This document shows, in pieces, positions 38,639-49,824 of a stretch of DNA of 64,000 nt. A model generated the notes under the pieces. The model ran no database searches and was not told the origin of the DNA. It saw only the letters and a program-made list of their open reading frames with translations. Source of the stretch: Gymnopilus junonius (Eukaryota > Basidiomycota > Agaricomycetes > Agaricales > Galerinaceae); contig JADNYJ010000118.1 of the NCBI GenBank assembly GCA_015501075.1, forward strand, positions 62,001 to 126,000, given 5' to 3'. How positions within the stretch are numbered: position 1 is the stretch's first letter; every line of letters starts with the position of its first letter. The translations under genes and the position numbers were made by a program.

Positions 38639-39420
38639 TTTGTGGATCCCAAGCCCGTTACTTGCTTCAGGAAGCCCTGGATATCGCCATCGCCACTGAA
38701 CATCGTGAAAGAGCGACTAAAAGGAGATTGCTCTTGTCTCAGTAGTATGTATTTCGGATTTGAAGCGACTATAGTACAGGTTGTAATAGAATAAATTGAA
38801 ATATGGGCGCTAACAACATGAAGTTTAATATCAACTTGAACTTGCTTAAAGTACATACTTGCAGATGGAAAGGGATCAGATGCCACAGAGACCTAGGTAG
38901 TCATGAATATCTGAATTCTTTCTTGACACCCTATAGTGACCCAGCACCGGAAATGAGTCCGAAATACTTAGAATTGAGACGATGACGTTGCACAATCCCT
39001 GAAATCAAAATAGATAAGAAAAATGTCAATAACTGGACTCCCCGTGGACCATTGTATAATGATGAATGAGGAAAATAATCTTGGAAAGGGAGGGCTGCTT
39101 GAATCAATCAACGGGTACTGATTGGTTACTGATCGCCATTCAAACCAACTTCTGACCTGGCTCCTTCGTGATGTCTACACCACCCATTGCTCTTTCACCC
39201 ATGCACCAATCTCATGATATCCCTCAATAAATTATCGATAAAATCATCAATGACATCTCACAAATCAACTTCCAATCTCATCTCCTGTCCTGCTCCCAGG
39301 GCATTCAAATGCCCATCCTGGCACCATCTCTCCTCCACAATCAAGCTTGCCAGACATAGAACACCTCAGATGCCCTACAACCAAACAAATACTAAAAATA
39401 GAAAGCACATCAAGGGCTCT
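38364..39420 (+). repeat. Inverted segmental duplication, left copy
   Basis: From the last intron of the MFS gene through the spacer to the 5' half of an F-box pseudogene, this strand matches the minus strand of about 46500-45250. Matching landmarks are the intron boundary TTGGCCGTAAGTCT, the MFS C-terminus, the spacer phrase with AATTGAGACG..GACG..GCAC, and MSTPP...SHDIPQ. Divergence is considerable and there are indels, so the event is not recent. Confidence 0.75.
39171..39420 (+). pseudogene. F-box gene fragment, N-terminal part
   Basis: The frame from ATG 39171 reads MSTPPIALSPMHQSHDIPQ and then stops at TAA. Read through, it continues IIDKIINDISQ. The intact gene at 44350-45678 has MSTPPVTPPPIRKSHDIPQ and IINKIIDDVSQLD, so this is a decayed copy. 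Many differences from the intact gene are C-to-T or G-to-A, including the change that makes the stop. Similarity fades at about 39420. The matching C-terminal piece lies at 43436-43740 on the same strand. Confidence 0.75.
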
Positions 39421-40434
39421 CCTCAATTTGCTCAAGGAGCACCTCATCTAATGACCCTTGTGCCTCCTGCTGGATTTCTACTAAAATCAAGGGTGTCAAG
39501 GACATTTCCGACAGCCCAATGCTCACCATGTTGGAGCATATGAAAATCACCTTCAACACTGATTTGGCGAGCTCTGATGTCAACATCGAGTATGGGTCAC
39601 TGACTATTCACATCCTCCCTTATTCATTATAAACAGGCATCATGAGTTCAAGTCAATTGCTTATGTCAAAGAGAAAAGATATCACTCGAGTTCTTTAATT
39701 GACATATGAAAAAAAGGGTATACTAGTATTTTTCTTAAATTCTCTCAAGAGGTCAATTCTCACCCTCGAAGTTCAAAATTTGAAATATCCTCCCATTTTC
39801 TCAAATAATACAACAGTTGCTTAACCCCGTGGCAATCTCATTGTCTCGACTGTATGATGAAAAATTGAGAATAACCCTCCGCCTTTACGTTTCCGACCCT
39901 TCTAAACGGAAGTGTTACACGTATCATTGTCCTCTCATCTCGAGATTATTCTCCTTTACGCATAAATAAATTAGAGATGTCTCTCAACCTTGCTGATGAA
40001 CAGCACGTAAACGAGATTGAAGATTGAACAAGGAGAGGAGCTGCTAGTAATCCCACCTCGGTCCTCCTCTGTCATCTCCATTATCCAAGATTCCAAGATC
40101 GCAACAAGCGACGATATCTGAAAGGGTCTGAAAGGGACAGGGTCATGTATTGTATTAAGTACATTGAAAAATATTTATGGTAGGATCTTAAACTAAAAAC
40201 CGTGCTCCGTTTCTTTTCATTTCTCCTTCTCTCGTATCATGTATTTATACTCTGAGCGTTGCGAAACAAAAAAAACAAAAAAAAGATAAAAAAAAGAAGA
40301 TAAAGTGGAAAGGGAATTATGAATATTCAACTGCCCGACGCCTGCCCAACGTGGTTAGGGTTAATAAAAAAAAAATTGAACCACCCATCTTAATAATCAT
40401 CTCATCTCTCGTCACTCATCCATCGTTCCATCCC
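39421..40434. other. Spacer, AT-rich, no gene
   Basis: Between the F-box fragment and the 3' end of the GNAT-ankyrin gene. AT-rich, with A-runs near 40270-40300. No coding sequence is seen. Part of it may be the original middle of the F-box pseudogene, decayed beyond recognition. Confidence 0.35.
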
Positions 40435-42985
40435 TCATCTCATCTTCATCCATCCCCTCATCCCCAAACACCCCCCACTCTCACTATACGGGCCCCACCC
40501 CGTCCCCATCCCCATCCCCATCCCCACACCAACCCCCGTCCCTGTCTGTATCCCCACACCAACCCCCGGACCAACCCCCACATGCTCTCTAACAACCCCA
40601 AACGCCAAATCATTCGCACATTCCGGGAGGCGCGTGTACGACCCCGCCAGTGAAGATGTATCAGTGTTACCACCCCCCTCCCTTTCCTCCCCTTCCTCCC
40701 CTCCCCCTCCTCACCATCAAACGCCCCCTCCCCCTCCCCACCATCAAACGCAAACGCCCCCTCAAACGTCCCATCCCCCAACACACTCTGCTCTCTCGCC
40801 ATACCCAGCGTCGCATCGAGGATATACTCCACCCTACCTCCTTTCTCGAGGTAGAACGATACGGCGCGTGGGTTGAGAAGGAGGGCTTTGGAGAGGGTTG
40901 TGGGTGGGGTGGGGAGGGATGGGTTGGTGGGTGGGGTTGCGGGTGTGGTTGTGGGTGCGGTGTGGGTGGGGTGGCGGTGGGGAGGGATGTGTTGGCGTTG
41001 GCGTTTGGGGCGAATGTGGACGGGGGAACGGAGCGGTAGAAGAAGAGGAGGCGGGAAAGGCAGAGGCGGAAGGAGAGGTGGTGGTAAAAGGGACAGAGGC
41101 ATAAGGGAACAAGGAAGACGAAGACGGACCGAAGAAGGAGCGGAAGGGGATGAGGGTGTGGATGTGGATGTGGATGTGGATGTGGATGTGGATGAAGGTA
41201 ATAGTAATCCGGTGGGTGCAGTGGATGAGGTCCAGGATGGACCGAAGAAGGAGGGAAAGGGATGGGCGGGAAAGGGATGGGCGGGGTGATGGATGGAGGT
41301 CCTGGTGCGCAGGGTGCGGTGGATGAGGGACCTTGTACACTAGTGGGAAGTGGAAGTGGAAGTGGAAGTGGAAGGTGTATCGAGCACCAGACGAATGGCA
41401 TCAAAGATGGTGTACACCCCAATGTAAAACGTCTTGCATATCTCCCTCCTGATCGCAGGAGGGATGTACTCGAACGCCGAATGCATCAAGTCAGAGTATG
41501 ACACAGGTCGAGGAGATTTAAAAGCGTCCATGTCATCTCTGAGCATATCATATTGCTGCGCTGCCTGGACTGCAAAAAGTTGAAAAAAGAAAAAAAAAAA
41601 AAACATCAACGATCTTGAGGAAAACTGAAACCACACGCGCAGGATCCAGAAAGAAAACCTCACCTCTAAGCCGAAACCTCATCCGGGGACTCAACCACCC
41701 CTCCGCACACATCCCACACGTACACCCCCACTTCCTCTTCCTCACATACTCGTCCTCCGTATCCACACCCCCAAGGAGCCGCGCGCCCACAGCGCCCCTC
41801 AGCGCCCACTCACACCGCAGCCCCTCATCCGAATACCCCTCCCATCTCCCCACCAGCGTCTCCATGAACTCCCGCCCGGAGCGCATGGAGGATTCCAGGC
41901 TCTCCAGCGGCGTCATGCCGTCTTTGTTGTTCCTGTCCCCCAGATCCTCCTTCACATTCATACCACTGGAGTCGGCAGTATACAGCGCCAGCAAGGCACG
42001 GACGGCGTGTACGTTCTCGCTGGCAGCCGCAACGTGAATAGGGAGGAGCCCAGTGCGCGGATCGCGTTTGCGGATGCTGGTGCGGTCAGCTTGGTATGCG
42101 GCGTGGATGAGCTGAGCCACGGAGGGTGTTTTGTTCGAGGTGACGGCGAAGTGGAGGGGGTACTGCGCGGTTTCCTCTTCCTCTGTGAGCTGCGGGGCGG
42201 TGGTGGTGGTGGATTCGAAGGCTTTGGAAGGTGGGTCGGGGTCTGCAGCCGCAGAGAGGTTGCGGGAGGGGTGAGAAGGGTCTGGGGAGTACGCGAAGAA
42301 GGGGGTGAGGCCAACGCGGCGGAAGCCGTTCTGGGAGAGAAAGCGGCGTGAGTGAGTCGACAGGATTTGAATGAGGAAGAGCGTGCTTACCTTGCGGTAA
42401 AAAGCGACAATGGCATCGCGTTGGTGAAACCATTCCAGTTTATCCTCAATACGCGCGTTGGGTGTGGGCCACACATAGGCATGGCCTTTATACCCAATAT
42501 GATCCTCAGTCAATAATTTCCGGGAGGAGCCACGACCCAACTCCTTGCTTCCTGAACTAAACAACACATTATGCACCATCAGCGCTAGCCTCAACACGAA
42601 GCAAAGAACACACCTCTTCCTTAACCCCCAAATCCTCAATATACACCATATCCCCCACACTCAACTCCGCACCCCAACACCCCGAACCGCTCCTCGGTCC
42701 GCCATCCACGAGCCACGAACGGATATTACCCTCCGCATCAAAGAGCCCCACGGAGAACTCGTTCATCTCCCGGCTCTCCTCGTCCATAACTTGCAGAAAG
42801 TCAAGGTTATTCTTGAACCAGATCCTGCCGGTAACCTTCAGACACCGCACGGTTGCGAGATCGCCTATGGAAGGGGAAGGGTGGGCGAGGACGCCGGTGA
42901 GGTAGGATAGGCGACGGGGGTGTTCGTGGTGCGCCTCAGAGCGGAATGTTGCGGTGCATGAGGAGAGGTCGAGGTGGGCGGCCAT
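40435..42985 (-). CDS. GNAT acetyltransferase-ankyrin-CTCGxC protein, paralog A
   Basis: ATG 42985 opens MAAHLDLSSC. Exon 1 (to 42614) encodes RSGSGCWGAELSVGDMVYIE. Exon 2 (42556-42391) carries FRKQGVGSWLL, which fits GNAT motif A (R/QxxGxG/A), and AIVAFYRK. Exon 3 gives NGFRRVGLTPFFAYSPDP, typical of GNAT motif B. Ankyrin-like repeats follow (YPLHFAVTSNKTPSVAQLI; GLLPIHVAAASENVHAVRAL; KDGMTPLE). Then comes CTCGMCAEGWLSPRMRFRL, a Cys motif seen in many fungal ankyrin proteins. A C-terminal domain follows (YIPPAIRREICKTFYIGVY; LEKGGRVEYILDA) with long Pro/Ser/Thr low-complexity inserts. The GNAT fold would transfer an acetyl group from acetyl-CoA to an unknown substrate. The frame breaks at a CCC run (about 42522) and again near 40660-40690. 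The gene may be sound with assembly errors. Confidence 0.65.
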
Positions 42986-43288
42986 GGCTGTTATGGGTCG
43001 AGGGAGGAGATGTGTGTCTGAGAGAAAGCAGGTACGAGACAATAGTCTTTCATGCTTCCGCTTTTTTTTGAATCAGATTTGAATGGGCTGAAAAAGCAAC
43101 GAATGGGTGGATGTGTGCTTATCTAAGTGATATCGTCACAACCAACCGTGACTCCTTGAATTCGAACTCTTTTTGAAATAGTCGAGACTCAAAACTCCTC
43201 CACTGCTTGGTATGGTGTCTGCTCAGCAGATGTTGATATGTATGCTTACTGTTCAAGTGCCTCCGTTATGGGGTATATGATCACCCCT
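42986..43288. other. Short spacer upstream of paralog A
   Basis: The likely promoter of the minus-strand paralog A gene. No gene is seen. Confidence 0.3.
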
Positions 43289-43435
43289 CCCCCCCACTCT
43301 CACTATACAGCCCCCAGCTCCCTCCTGTCCGCGTCCCTATCCCTGTCCCTCTCCCTGCGCCAACACCCGCGCCAACACCCACACACTCTCTGACGACCCC
43401 AAACGCCAAATCCTACACATTTTGCGAGGATGTAA
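43289..43435 (-). pseudogene. 3' end of a lost GNAT-ankyrin copy
   Basis: This stretch repeats the 3' end of paralog A in the same orientation. CCCCCACTCTCACTATAC at 43289 matches 40468, and ACCCCAAACGCCAAATC here matches the region around 40590-40610. Paralog A is therefore bounded by its own 3' end on both sides, the mark of an earlier tandem copy whose remainder is gone. Confidence 0.6.
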
Positions 43436-43740
43436 ACTTTGAAGCGGCTGCTACAGAGCGAAAGACGAATGCGACTCCATAAGCCCAAAGATACCGCACG
43501 CATCTTCCAGTGTCGTCATCATCCCCGCCTCGTCAAGGCAAAGCTGATTCTTGAGGTGACCAATTTTGCGCCTACAACACTTCCGCCTACCTCCGATGAT
43601 CTGCCGCAATTAGCAGAGTGTTTCAGAACTGCAGTGGGTTGCCTGCCTGATTTTCGTGAAATGGCAGAAGCTCGTGGTTTCCTCATTCCAATCTTTGCCA
43701 TCAAAGTGATCTCAGTTTTTCTGTACCTGGCTAACCTTGT
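43436..43740 (+). pseudogene. F-box gene fragment, C-terminal part
   Basis: The translated + strand (HKPKDTARIFQCRHHPRLV; TTLPPTSDDLPQLAECF; GCLPDFREMAEARGFLIP) matches the C-terminus of the intact F-box gene (HEPKDTACFFRRRQHPCVV; TTLPPTSHELLQIAERF; GYLPDFRELAEARGLFVP). It lacks an upstream start or F-box. With the fragment at 39171-39420 it makes both ends of one F-box gene on the + strand, separated by about 4 kb that contains GNAT-ankyrin paralog A. Confidence 0.8.
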
Positions 43741-44349
43741 TATCCAATCTAGTTCGACCGGACAACCAGAATCTTTCATTTGTGAGGTGCCATCTATTTT
43801 GTCTTCTACATACGGACCCTCACCCCTTAAAATCTTACTTCTCGTTCTCATAGAACATAAATTACTGAGCCAAGACAATCGACTGTTTATGGATGCCTCT
43901 ATCTAAAATAACCTTTCATTTTTGCATCATACTCTATTGGATGGAAATAAAATATATCATGCCACTGCGAGTTTGCGGGAGGGACGCAAGGAGTCCGTGG
44001 AGCACGCAAAGAAGGAAGGATCGAGTCGAGACCACTACACACTATGGGTATCAGGTGTTTCCTTTCTCTTTCTCAACATACTGTACATATACTATCATGG
44101 ACAATCCCTAATTCAAAAGAGAGCGGAAGCAGAATCACAAAGCCCGGATATCAAACTTCAATGTAAACTTCCACACACAGTACCAGGCAATTTTCGAGGG
44201 TGAGAAAGTAACCTCTAAGAATATAAAGAAACATACCTTCTTCACGGTAATTCAAGCTGTAATAACGGCTCTTGTCTGGACAAACTAAGGTGACGAGAAC
44301 ATGTCAGACTGGGACAATGACAGAAAAAGAGTGAAACAAAAAATAATAA
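43741..44349. other. Centre of the inverted arrangement
   Basis: This stretch lies between the 3' ends of the fragment (+) and the intact F-box gene (-), so it is the hinge of the inverted duplication. No gene is seen. There is no large perfect palindrome. Confidence 0.35.
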
Positions 44350-45678
44350 TTACTCCACTGAGAACAGTCTGACCCCAATAACGGGCACGAAAAGACCACG
44401 CGCTTCTGCCAATTCACGAAAATCAGGCAGGTACCCCACTTTTCTTTTGAAACGCTCTGCGATTTGGAGCAGCTCGTGGGAGGTAGGCGGGAGTGTGGTA
44501 TGCGCGGCGTTCCTGAGCTCAAGGACCAGTTTTACGTTGACAACACATGGATGTTGACGACGCCGGAAGAAGCATGCGGTATCCTTGGGCTCATGGAGGA
44601 GTTCCAGAACCCTCTGGGTGCTCCCATCGTAGGATGCTTTGAAGATGACTTGGATATGTTCCAGCACGGTAGGCATTGGGCTGTTAAAAAATGCTTCGAT
44701 GCCCGTGAGTTTATTGTCCCAATGCATCTCTAGCCAGATACTAGACAAGCATCGGAAATCCCCAAGTGTGATGCCATCTGCAATGTCAATACGAACATTC
44801 GGCGGGAACTCCCTAGTAGGAACATTGAGAGAGATGAGTTCCGACGGATCGGTTTAATACTACACGTAGGTTGGGGCTTACAGCTTGAGGGATCGAAGGT
44901 ACGTCGATGCACTGACAAGTGATACAAATTTCGCCACGTGGGATTGAGATTCAAGTGTGAGCATGATACACGATAGGCTGATATGCGCGGCGGAGTTGGG
45001 ATTCTGGATGAATCGATAAGTCCCAGAGAGGGAGAGATAGTCGGCCATCGTTGGTGTTAACGCCCATCCTACATCAGAAGCGGAAGATGACGTCGCGAAC
45101 GTGACATAATTCATACGCAGGAACCTAAGCGAAGGGCAACGATCCATCGTGTCCCGTGGCATATTAGTTATATTGGATAGATCCAGCACAGAAACCGACC
45201 GACGCGTTATAAGCGCGATCAACGACTTTGAAACGTCAGCTCCGAGGCTCCTCCAATGAAAAGACGCCAGATACAAAGTCGTGAGATGCGGTGCGCGCGT
45301 GATACAGAGTACGAGCAGTTCATTCAGCGTAGCCTCGTCGAAATTGTGGTTCGCGATTTTCAACGTCCGAATGGCCGCGCCCAAATCGGACGGATAGGCG
45401 AGCAGGTCGATGAGCACGCGTAATCTGCTCTCCATGTTATTCCTTGCCTGACTAAGGAGCTTCTTGGAGCCCAGTGGGGTGGGGTATACGTCCAGCTCGG
45501 TCGTGGAGAAGAGATGGCCTCGAGAGGGGTATCTGAATGCCCGAGAAACGAGGGAGCAGGCGAGGAGATGATACTTGGAGTCGAGTTGTGAGACGTCGTC
45601 GATGATTTTGTTGATGATTTCTTGAGGGATATCATGAGATTTGCGGATAGGTGGAGGAGTAACGGGTGGTGTAGACAT
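44350..45678 (-). CDS. F-box protein, intact
   Basis: ATG 45678 (MSTPPVTPPPIRKSHDIPQE) leads into an F-box-like region (IPQEIINKIIDDV, HLLACSLVSRAFRYPSR). The rest is a leucine-rich region with LRR-like steps (PHLTTLYLASFHWRSLG; SVSVLDLSNIT; SLRFLRMNYVTF). One intron (about 44813-44880) joins SLKL to EFPPNVRIDIADG in phase. The end is GLFVPVIGVRLFSVE. The length is about 420 residues. It probably recruits a substrate to an SCF ubiquitin ligase, target unknown. Two damaged copies of its ends lie nearby on the + strand, which marks this gene as the intact member of an inverted duplication. Confidence 0.8.
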
Positions 45679-46500
45679 TGCGAAGGTGCCGGGGTAAAGA
45701 GCAAGGACGTCACACGTGACAAGGCCTGAGTTGAAATGGCGATCAAATCGTAGTTGAAGGCTAGCCGTGGATCGATTTGGCAAGCTCCGACGTAAGCACC
45801 GCGTAGTCACCCAGTTGTGGGCTTGCCATTCCTTTCGAAATTTATTTCAGGGACTGTGCGACGTCGCCGTCTCAATTCTGAGGTTTTTGGACTTATTTCC
45901 AATGCCGGTTCATACCTAATACCAACGACTTAAGGACGGAAGATGGAGTCTGGCTGTTTTGGCCGTTCCTTTGCCTCTCGAGATGTTCAAGAATGGTCCC
46001 AGAGCACTTGTAAATTATCAAAGTAGTATCATTCTCTTGCTCAGAAGCATTGACTCTACACGGAAGAATGCCTAGGCAACTGTTTGTCCCCTGATATCAC
46101 AGTGCTTTGAAGCTTTGACATTCAAAAATATTCAACATTGGCAGAAGCGCACTGCCAGCTACATACAAGACATGGCTGGGTAACCTGTTCACAATCTCAA
46201 CATGCCCCACATCTACGTACACCCATCATGAGGATTCCAGCAGATCACAGAGTATATCGGAAGTCCAGAGCCCTATCACCCATTTTCCTCAGCTCCTGCG
46301 ATGTATACTTATTCACGTCTCCTCGCTCCGGCGCTTCCCGCTGCGCAGCATCGCGTTGCTTGTTGATATGAATATAAATGATGACAGTGATTGTAACAAT
46401 GAACATCAACTCACAACCATCTAATTAACAGGTCAAAAAGGTCGGTCAATAGGAAATAATCATAACTTAGAGGTGCAGACTTACGGCCAACAATATAACA
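45250..46500 (-). repeat. Inverted segmental duplication, right copy
   Basis: On the minus strand this runs from the MFS tail fragment through a spacer into the 5' half of the intact F-box gene, in the same order as the + strand at 38364-39420. In this copy the F-box gene is intact and the MFS part is a remnant. In the other copy the MFS gene is intact and the F-box part is dead. Confidence 0.75.
46235..46500 (-). pseudogene. Fragment of the MFS transporter 3' end
   Basis: The minus strand repeats the end of the MFS gene: the intron start GGCCGTAAGTCT, the last exon with INKQRDAAQREA, and the ending RKMGDRALDFRYTL (REMGDRAPDFRYTL in the intact gene). The intron is kept, so this is a DNA-level copy, not a retrocopy. 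An internal deletion removes part of the last helix. No start or other exons are present. Confidence 0.85.
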
Positions 46501-47108
46501 CACTACAAGCGCAATTGACCAAATAGCAAAAGTTAAAACAAAGCAGCAATTCTAGAATTTAGAAGAAAGTAGTGAAGATGATGGGAAAAAAAAGGAGGCA
46601 ACGAACCAGAAACGAGAACAAGAAATAAGAACAAGGATAAGGATAAGGAAGCAGAGAGCATGACGGTGATACAGTCCAAGATAACAACAATAACAATAAC
46701 TATAATAATAGCAAAACGATCTACATAGCAGAAAAACAATGAAAGCAGCAAGCGGGCAGCAGGAGTCAAGAGCAATAGCAAATAAAAGTAAAAACAGAGC
46801 AGAGCAAAGTATGACATAAAAACGCAAGAAATCACAAGCTAGCAGTACATCAAAAGCAGCAGAAGCAACATCATCATCAACACCCACCAACAGTAGCAGC
46901 GAAAAAGCAACAAGAAAAAGCAACAGAAAAATAAAATAAAAAGAGAGAACACAATGAATTCAAAAGAAGGAAACCTGAACCTCGACGGTCTTTTTTGCAT
47001 CAAAATTCAAAAATTCAACAATTCAACGTTCGAACGTCCCTCTTCCTCTTCCTCCTCCTCCTTCTTCTTCTCCATCCGTACCCCCCCAAAAAAAAAACAT
47101 ATCAAAAA
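46501..47108. other. Low-complexity spacer
   Basis: AAC- and AGC-rich simple sequence runs through about 46600-46940. There is no gene. It probably includes 3' flanking DNA of the minus-strand paralog B. Confidence 0.45.
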
Positions 47109-49824
47109 TCAATTCGACTCAAACACCCTCCCAGCCAACCGCTGCAGCATACACATAACGTCTGGCCCCACCATCCTCGTCCGCTTCTCGAGTCCAGCCT
47201 GCAAATCCATGCCTTCCTCCGAGTCGACGCTGGCACTGTCATTATCGCCATCGCCATCGCCGTCGTCGTCGTCACCGTCGTCGTCATTATCCTGTTCTTC
47301 ATTTTCTCCCTCTGCGTCGTCGTGTTTGTCTTGATTGCCGCGTTTATCCTCCCCGCTGTCTTCTTCATCAGCATCAGCATCAGCATCAGCGTCACCCACG
47401 CCAGCGCCCACGCCAGCACCGATACCAACGCCAACCCCCAAATGCATCCTCACGACCCCAAACTCCAAATCATTCTCACATCTAGGAACAGGCGTATACG
47501 CCTCGACGCCTCCATGCTCCTTCCTCATACCCTCAACCACCTTTCTCAGAACCGCACCGAGCCCGGAGCGTCCTCCGAATCCTTCCAATCCTTCCAATCC
47601 GCCATGTCTTCCATCTGCATCCGCATCAGTAGGGGCACCAACACCAACTCCCGCATCCTCCTCTTCCTCCTCCTCCTCCTCCCCCTCCTCCTCCTCCTCC
47701 TCCTCCGATGACGACGACGACGAAGGAAGCTCATCCACCAATTCATCCCAACCCCCAACCCCCAACCCACTCTGCTCCCATGCAAGCTCCACCACCGCAT
47801 CGAGGACATACCCCACCCTGCCTCCTTTTCCCAAATAAAAAGCGACGGCGGATTCATGAATATATCCTAGGCAGGATGCGATCTCCATGACTTTCTCTTC
47901 AAGTCCCACTGAACCCTTCATCTCCATCTCCATCTTCATCTCCATCTCCATCTCCACCTCCGAACCCAAACTCGAACCCGAACCCGAATCCGAATCTGAT
48001 ATACCAAACTCCAAGCTCAAACTCAAGCTCAAGCTCCTCGACCACACCCTCACCTTCCCCATCCACTCCTCCTCAACCATATACCCCCTCCCCTCAAGCT
48101 CCCCCGCCGCCCTCTCCGGATCCAACAACCCATACACGACGAAGAACGTCATATAAAACCCCACATAAAACATCTTGTGGACTTCCTGCCGGAGATGGGA
48201 TGGGATGTACTTGAATGCGGATGTGAGGACGAGGGAGGTGTAGTTGGGTGATGAGGGGGTGAGGGGTCGGCCTGAGGAGGGGAATGGGGAGGAGGGGAGG
48301 AAGAGGAGAGGAGAAGGAGAGGGAGGAGAAGGAGAGGGAGGAGAATTGTATTGTGGCTTGGTCTATATTTCGATGCGAGTCAACCTCGATTCGAGCCGTA
48401 TGGGGAAAAAGAAGAAAGAAAGAAAGCAAGAAAGCAAAACGAAACGAAATGAAATGAAATGAAACGAAGGCTTAGGTTTACCAGCAAGCCGATACCTCAT
48501 GCTCGGACTCAACCACCCCTCAGCACACATCCCACACGTACACCCCCATTTCCTCCCCTTCACATACTCCTCCTCCCCCATTCCTCTTCCTCCGCCTCCG
48601 CCTCCGCCTCCCTCTCCCCCTCCCCCGCCGGAAGAAAATAGCGGCACGCCCATCGCACTCTTCACCAACCACTCGCACCTCACCTCCTCCTCATCATACC
48701 CATCCCACCCCCCACCACCGTCTCCATAAATTCCCTCGTAGCACGCACAGCCATCTGCACACACTCCAGTGGGATCGCCCCATCCTTATTCAGTGTTCAC
48801 TCTATCATTCAAATCCTCGCCGAGGACGACAACACGATCAGCCCCCCCTGCGGACTTGGAGGACGCGTACAGCGCCAGTAATGTGCGGAGCGCAGGGGCG
48901 TTTTTGGTGGTAGCAGCGATGTGCAGCGGTGAGAACCCCGTGCGGGTATCGCGCTGGCGGATGCACCCCGGGTCGGTGTGGTGGGCGGCGCGCGGGACTG
49001 CGTCGATGAGGGGTGGTGGGGTGTTGGCGAGGGCGGAGTGTAGAGGGGATGGGGAGGTGTCTGCTGCTCCGATGGAGATGGGGTCGGATGAGGATGGGAG
49101 GAGGCGGGAGGGGTGAGTCGAGTTGGGGGAGTAGCCGAGGTAGTTGGTCAGTCCGATCCGGCGGAAGTTGAAAGAACGAGAGTAGGTAATCGAGGGGCAT
49201 GAAATATGTGTAGAAGAGCATACCTTGTGGAAGAACGCGACGATGGCGTCGCGCTGGGAACACCATTCAACCTTGTCTTCCATACGCGAGTTCGGTGTGG
49301 GCCACACGAAAGCGTGGTCTCTAACTCCCATATGCTCTTTCGAGGTCAAGAGCAGCTGGAGTAACCACGACCCAACGCCACATTTCCTGAACTACACCCC
49401 GTCATCATCAACATAACAGGGAAGACAAAAAAAAAACGAGAAACACCAAAACCCACCTCATTCTTCACATTCAAATCCTCCACGTACATCATATCCCCCG
49501 TACTCAGCTCCTTCTCTCCCCAACACCCCGATCCGCTCCTCGGTCCTCCATCTGCAAGCCACGGCCGTACCCCGCAGCGTTTATCGAACAGCGCCACACC
49601 GAAATCGTACATCTCCTGATTGTGCGCGTACATCATCTCCAAGAAGTCTTCATTGCTCCGCGACTTGGGGCGGTTTTTTATCTGCAGGCAGTGGATGGAC
49701 GCGAGGTCGCCGTGCACGGGGTGGGTGAGGACGCCGGTGAGGAATTGGAGGCGGTCGGGGTGGGAATGGGCTTGTCGGTGGTGAATGACACGGTGCATTG
49801 GGAGAGGGTGAGGGTTGGAGACAT
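47109..49824 (-). pseudogene. GNAT-ankyrin-CTCGxC protein, paralog B, several frameshifts
   Basis: The gene has the same layout as paralog A. ATG 49824 opens MSPTLTLSQCTVSF. Then come RLQFLTGVLTHP, RSGSGCWGEKELSTGDMMY, FRKCGVGSWLLQLLLT, AIVAFFHK, FNFRRIGLTNYLGYSP, ankyrin-like HSALANTPPPLIDAV and GFSPLHIAATTKNAPALRTL, the Cys motif CTCGMCAEGWLSPSMRYRL, and a C-terminal domain (FKYIPSHLRQEVHKMFYVGF; LGKGGRVGYVLDA; YTPVPRCENDLEFGVVR). Frames break near 49785, near 48795 (one extra base before NKDG), at a G6 run near 48715, and in the pyrimidine-rich stretch near 48300. The C-terminal part carries long Glu, Asp and Gly-Val runs. So many breaks could mean a pseudogene, though base errors in homopolymers would look the same. 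Confidence 0.65.

Noticed and set aside
40450..41420. Several long overlapping open frames on both strands
   Set aside because: They come from CCCCATC, GTGGAT and similar simple repeats, which stay open in many frames. Only the minus-strand frame that continues the GNAT-ankyrin family was kept.
46530..46930. Minus-strand frames rich in Leu, Phe and Cys that look like membrane proteins
   Set aside because: They are the reverse reading of AAC/AGC-rich simple sequence, with no start context and no splice partners.
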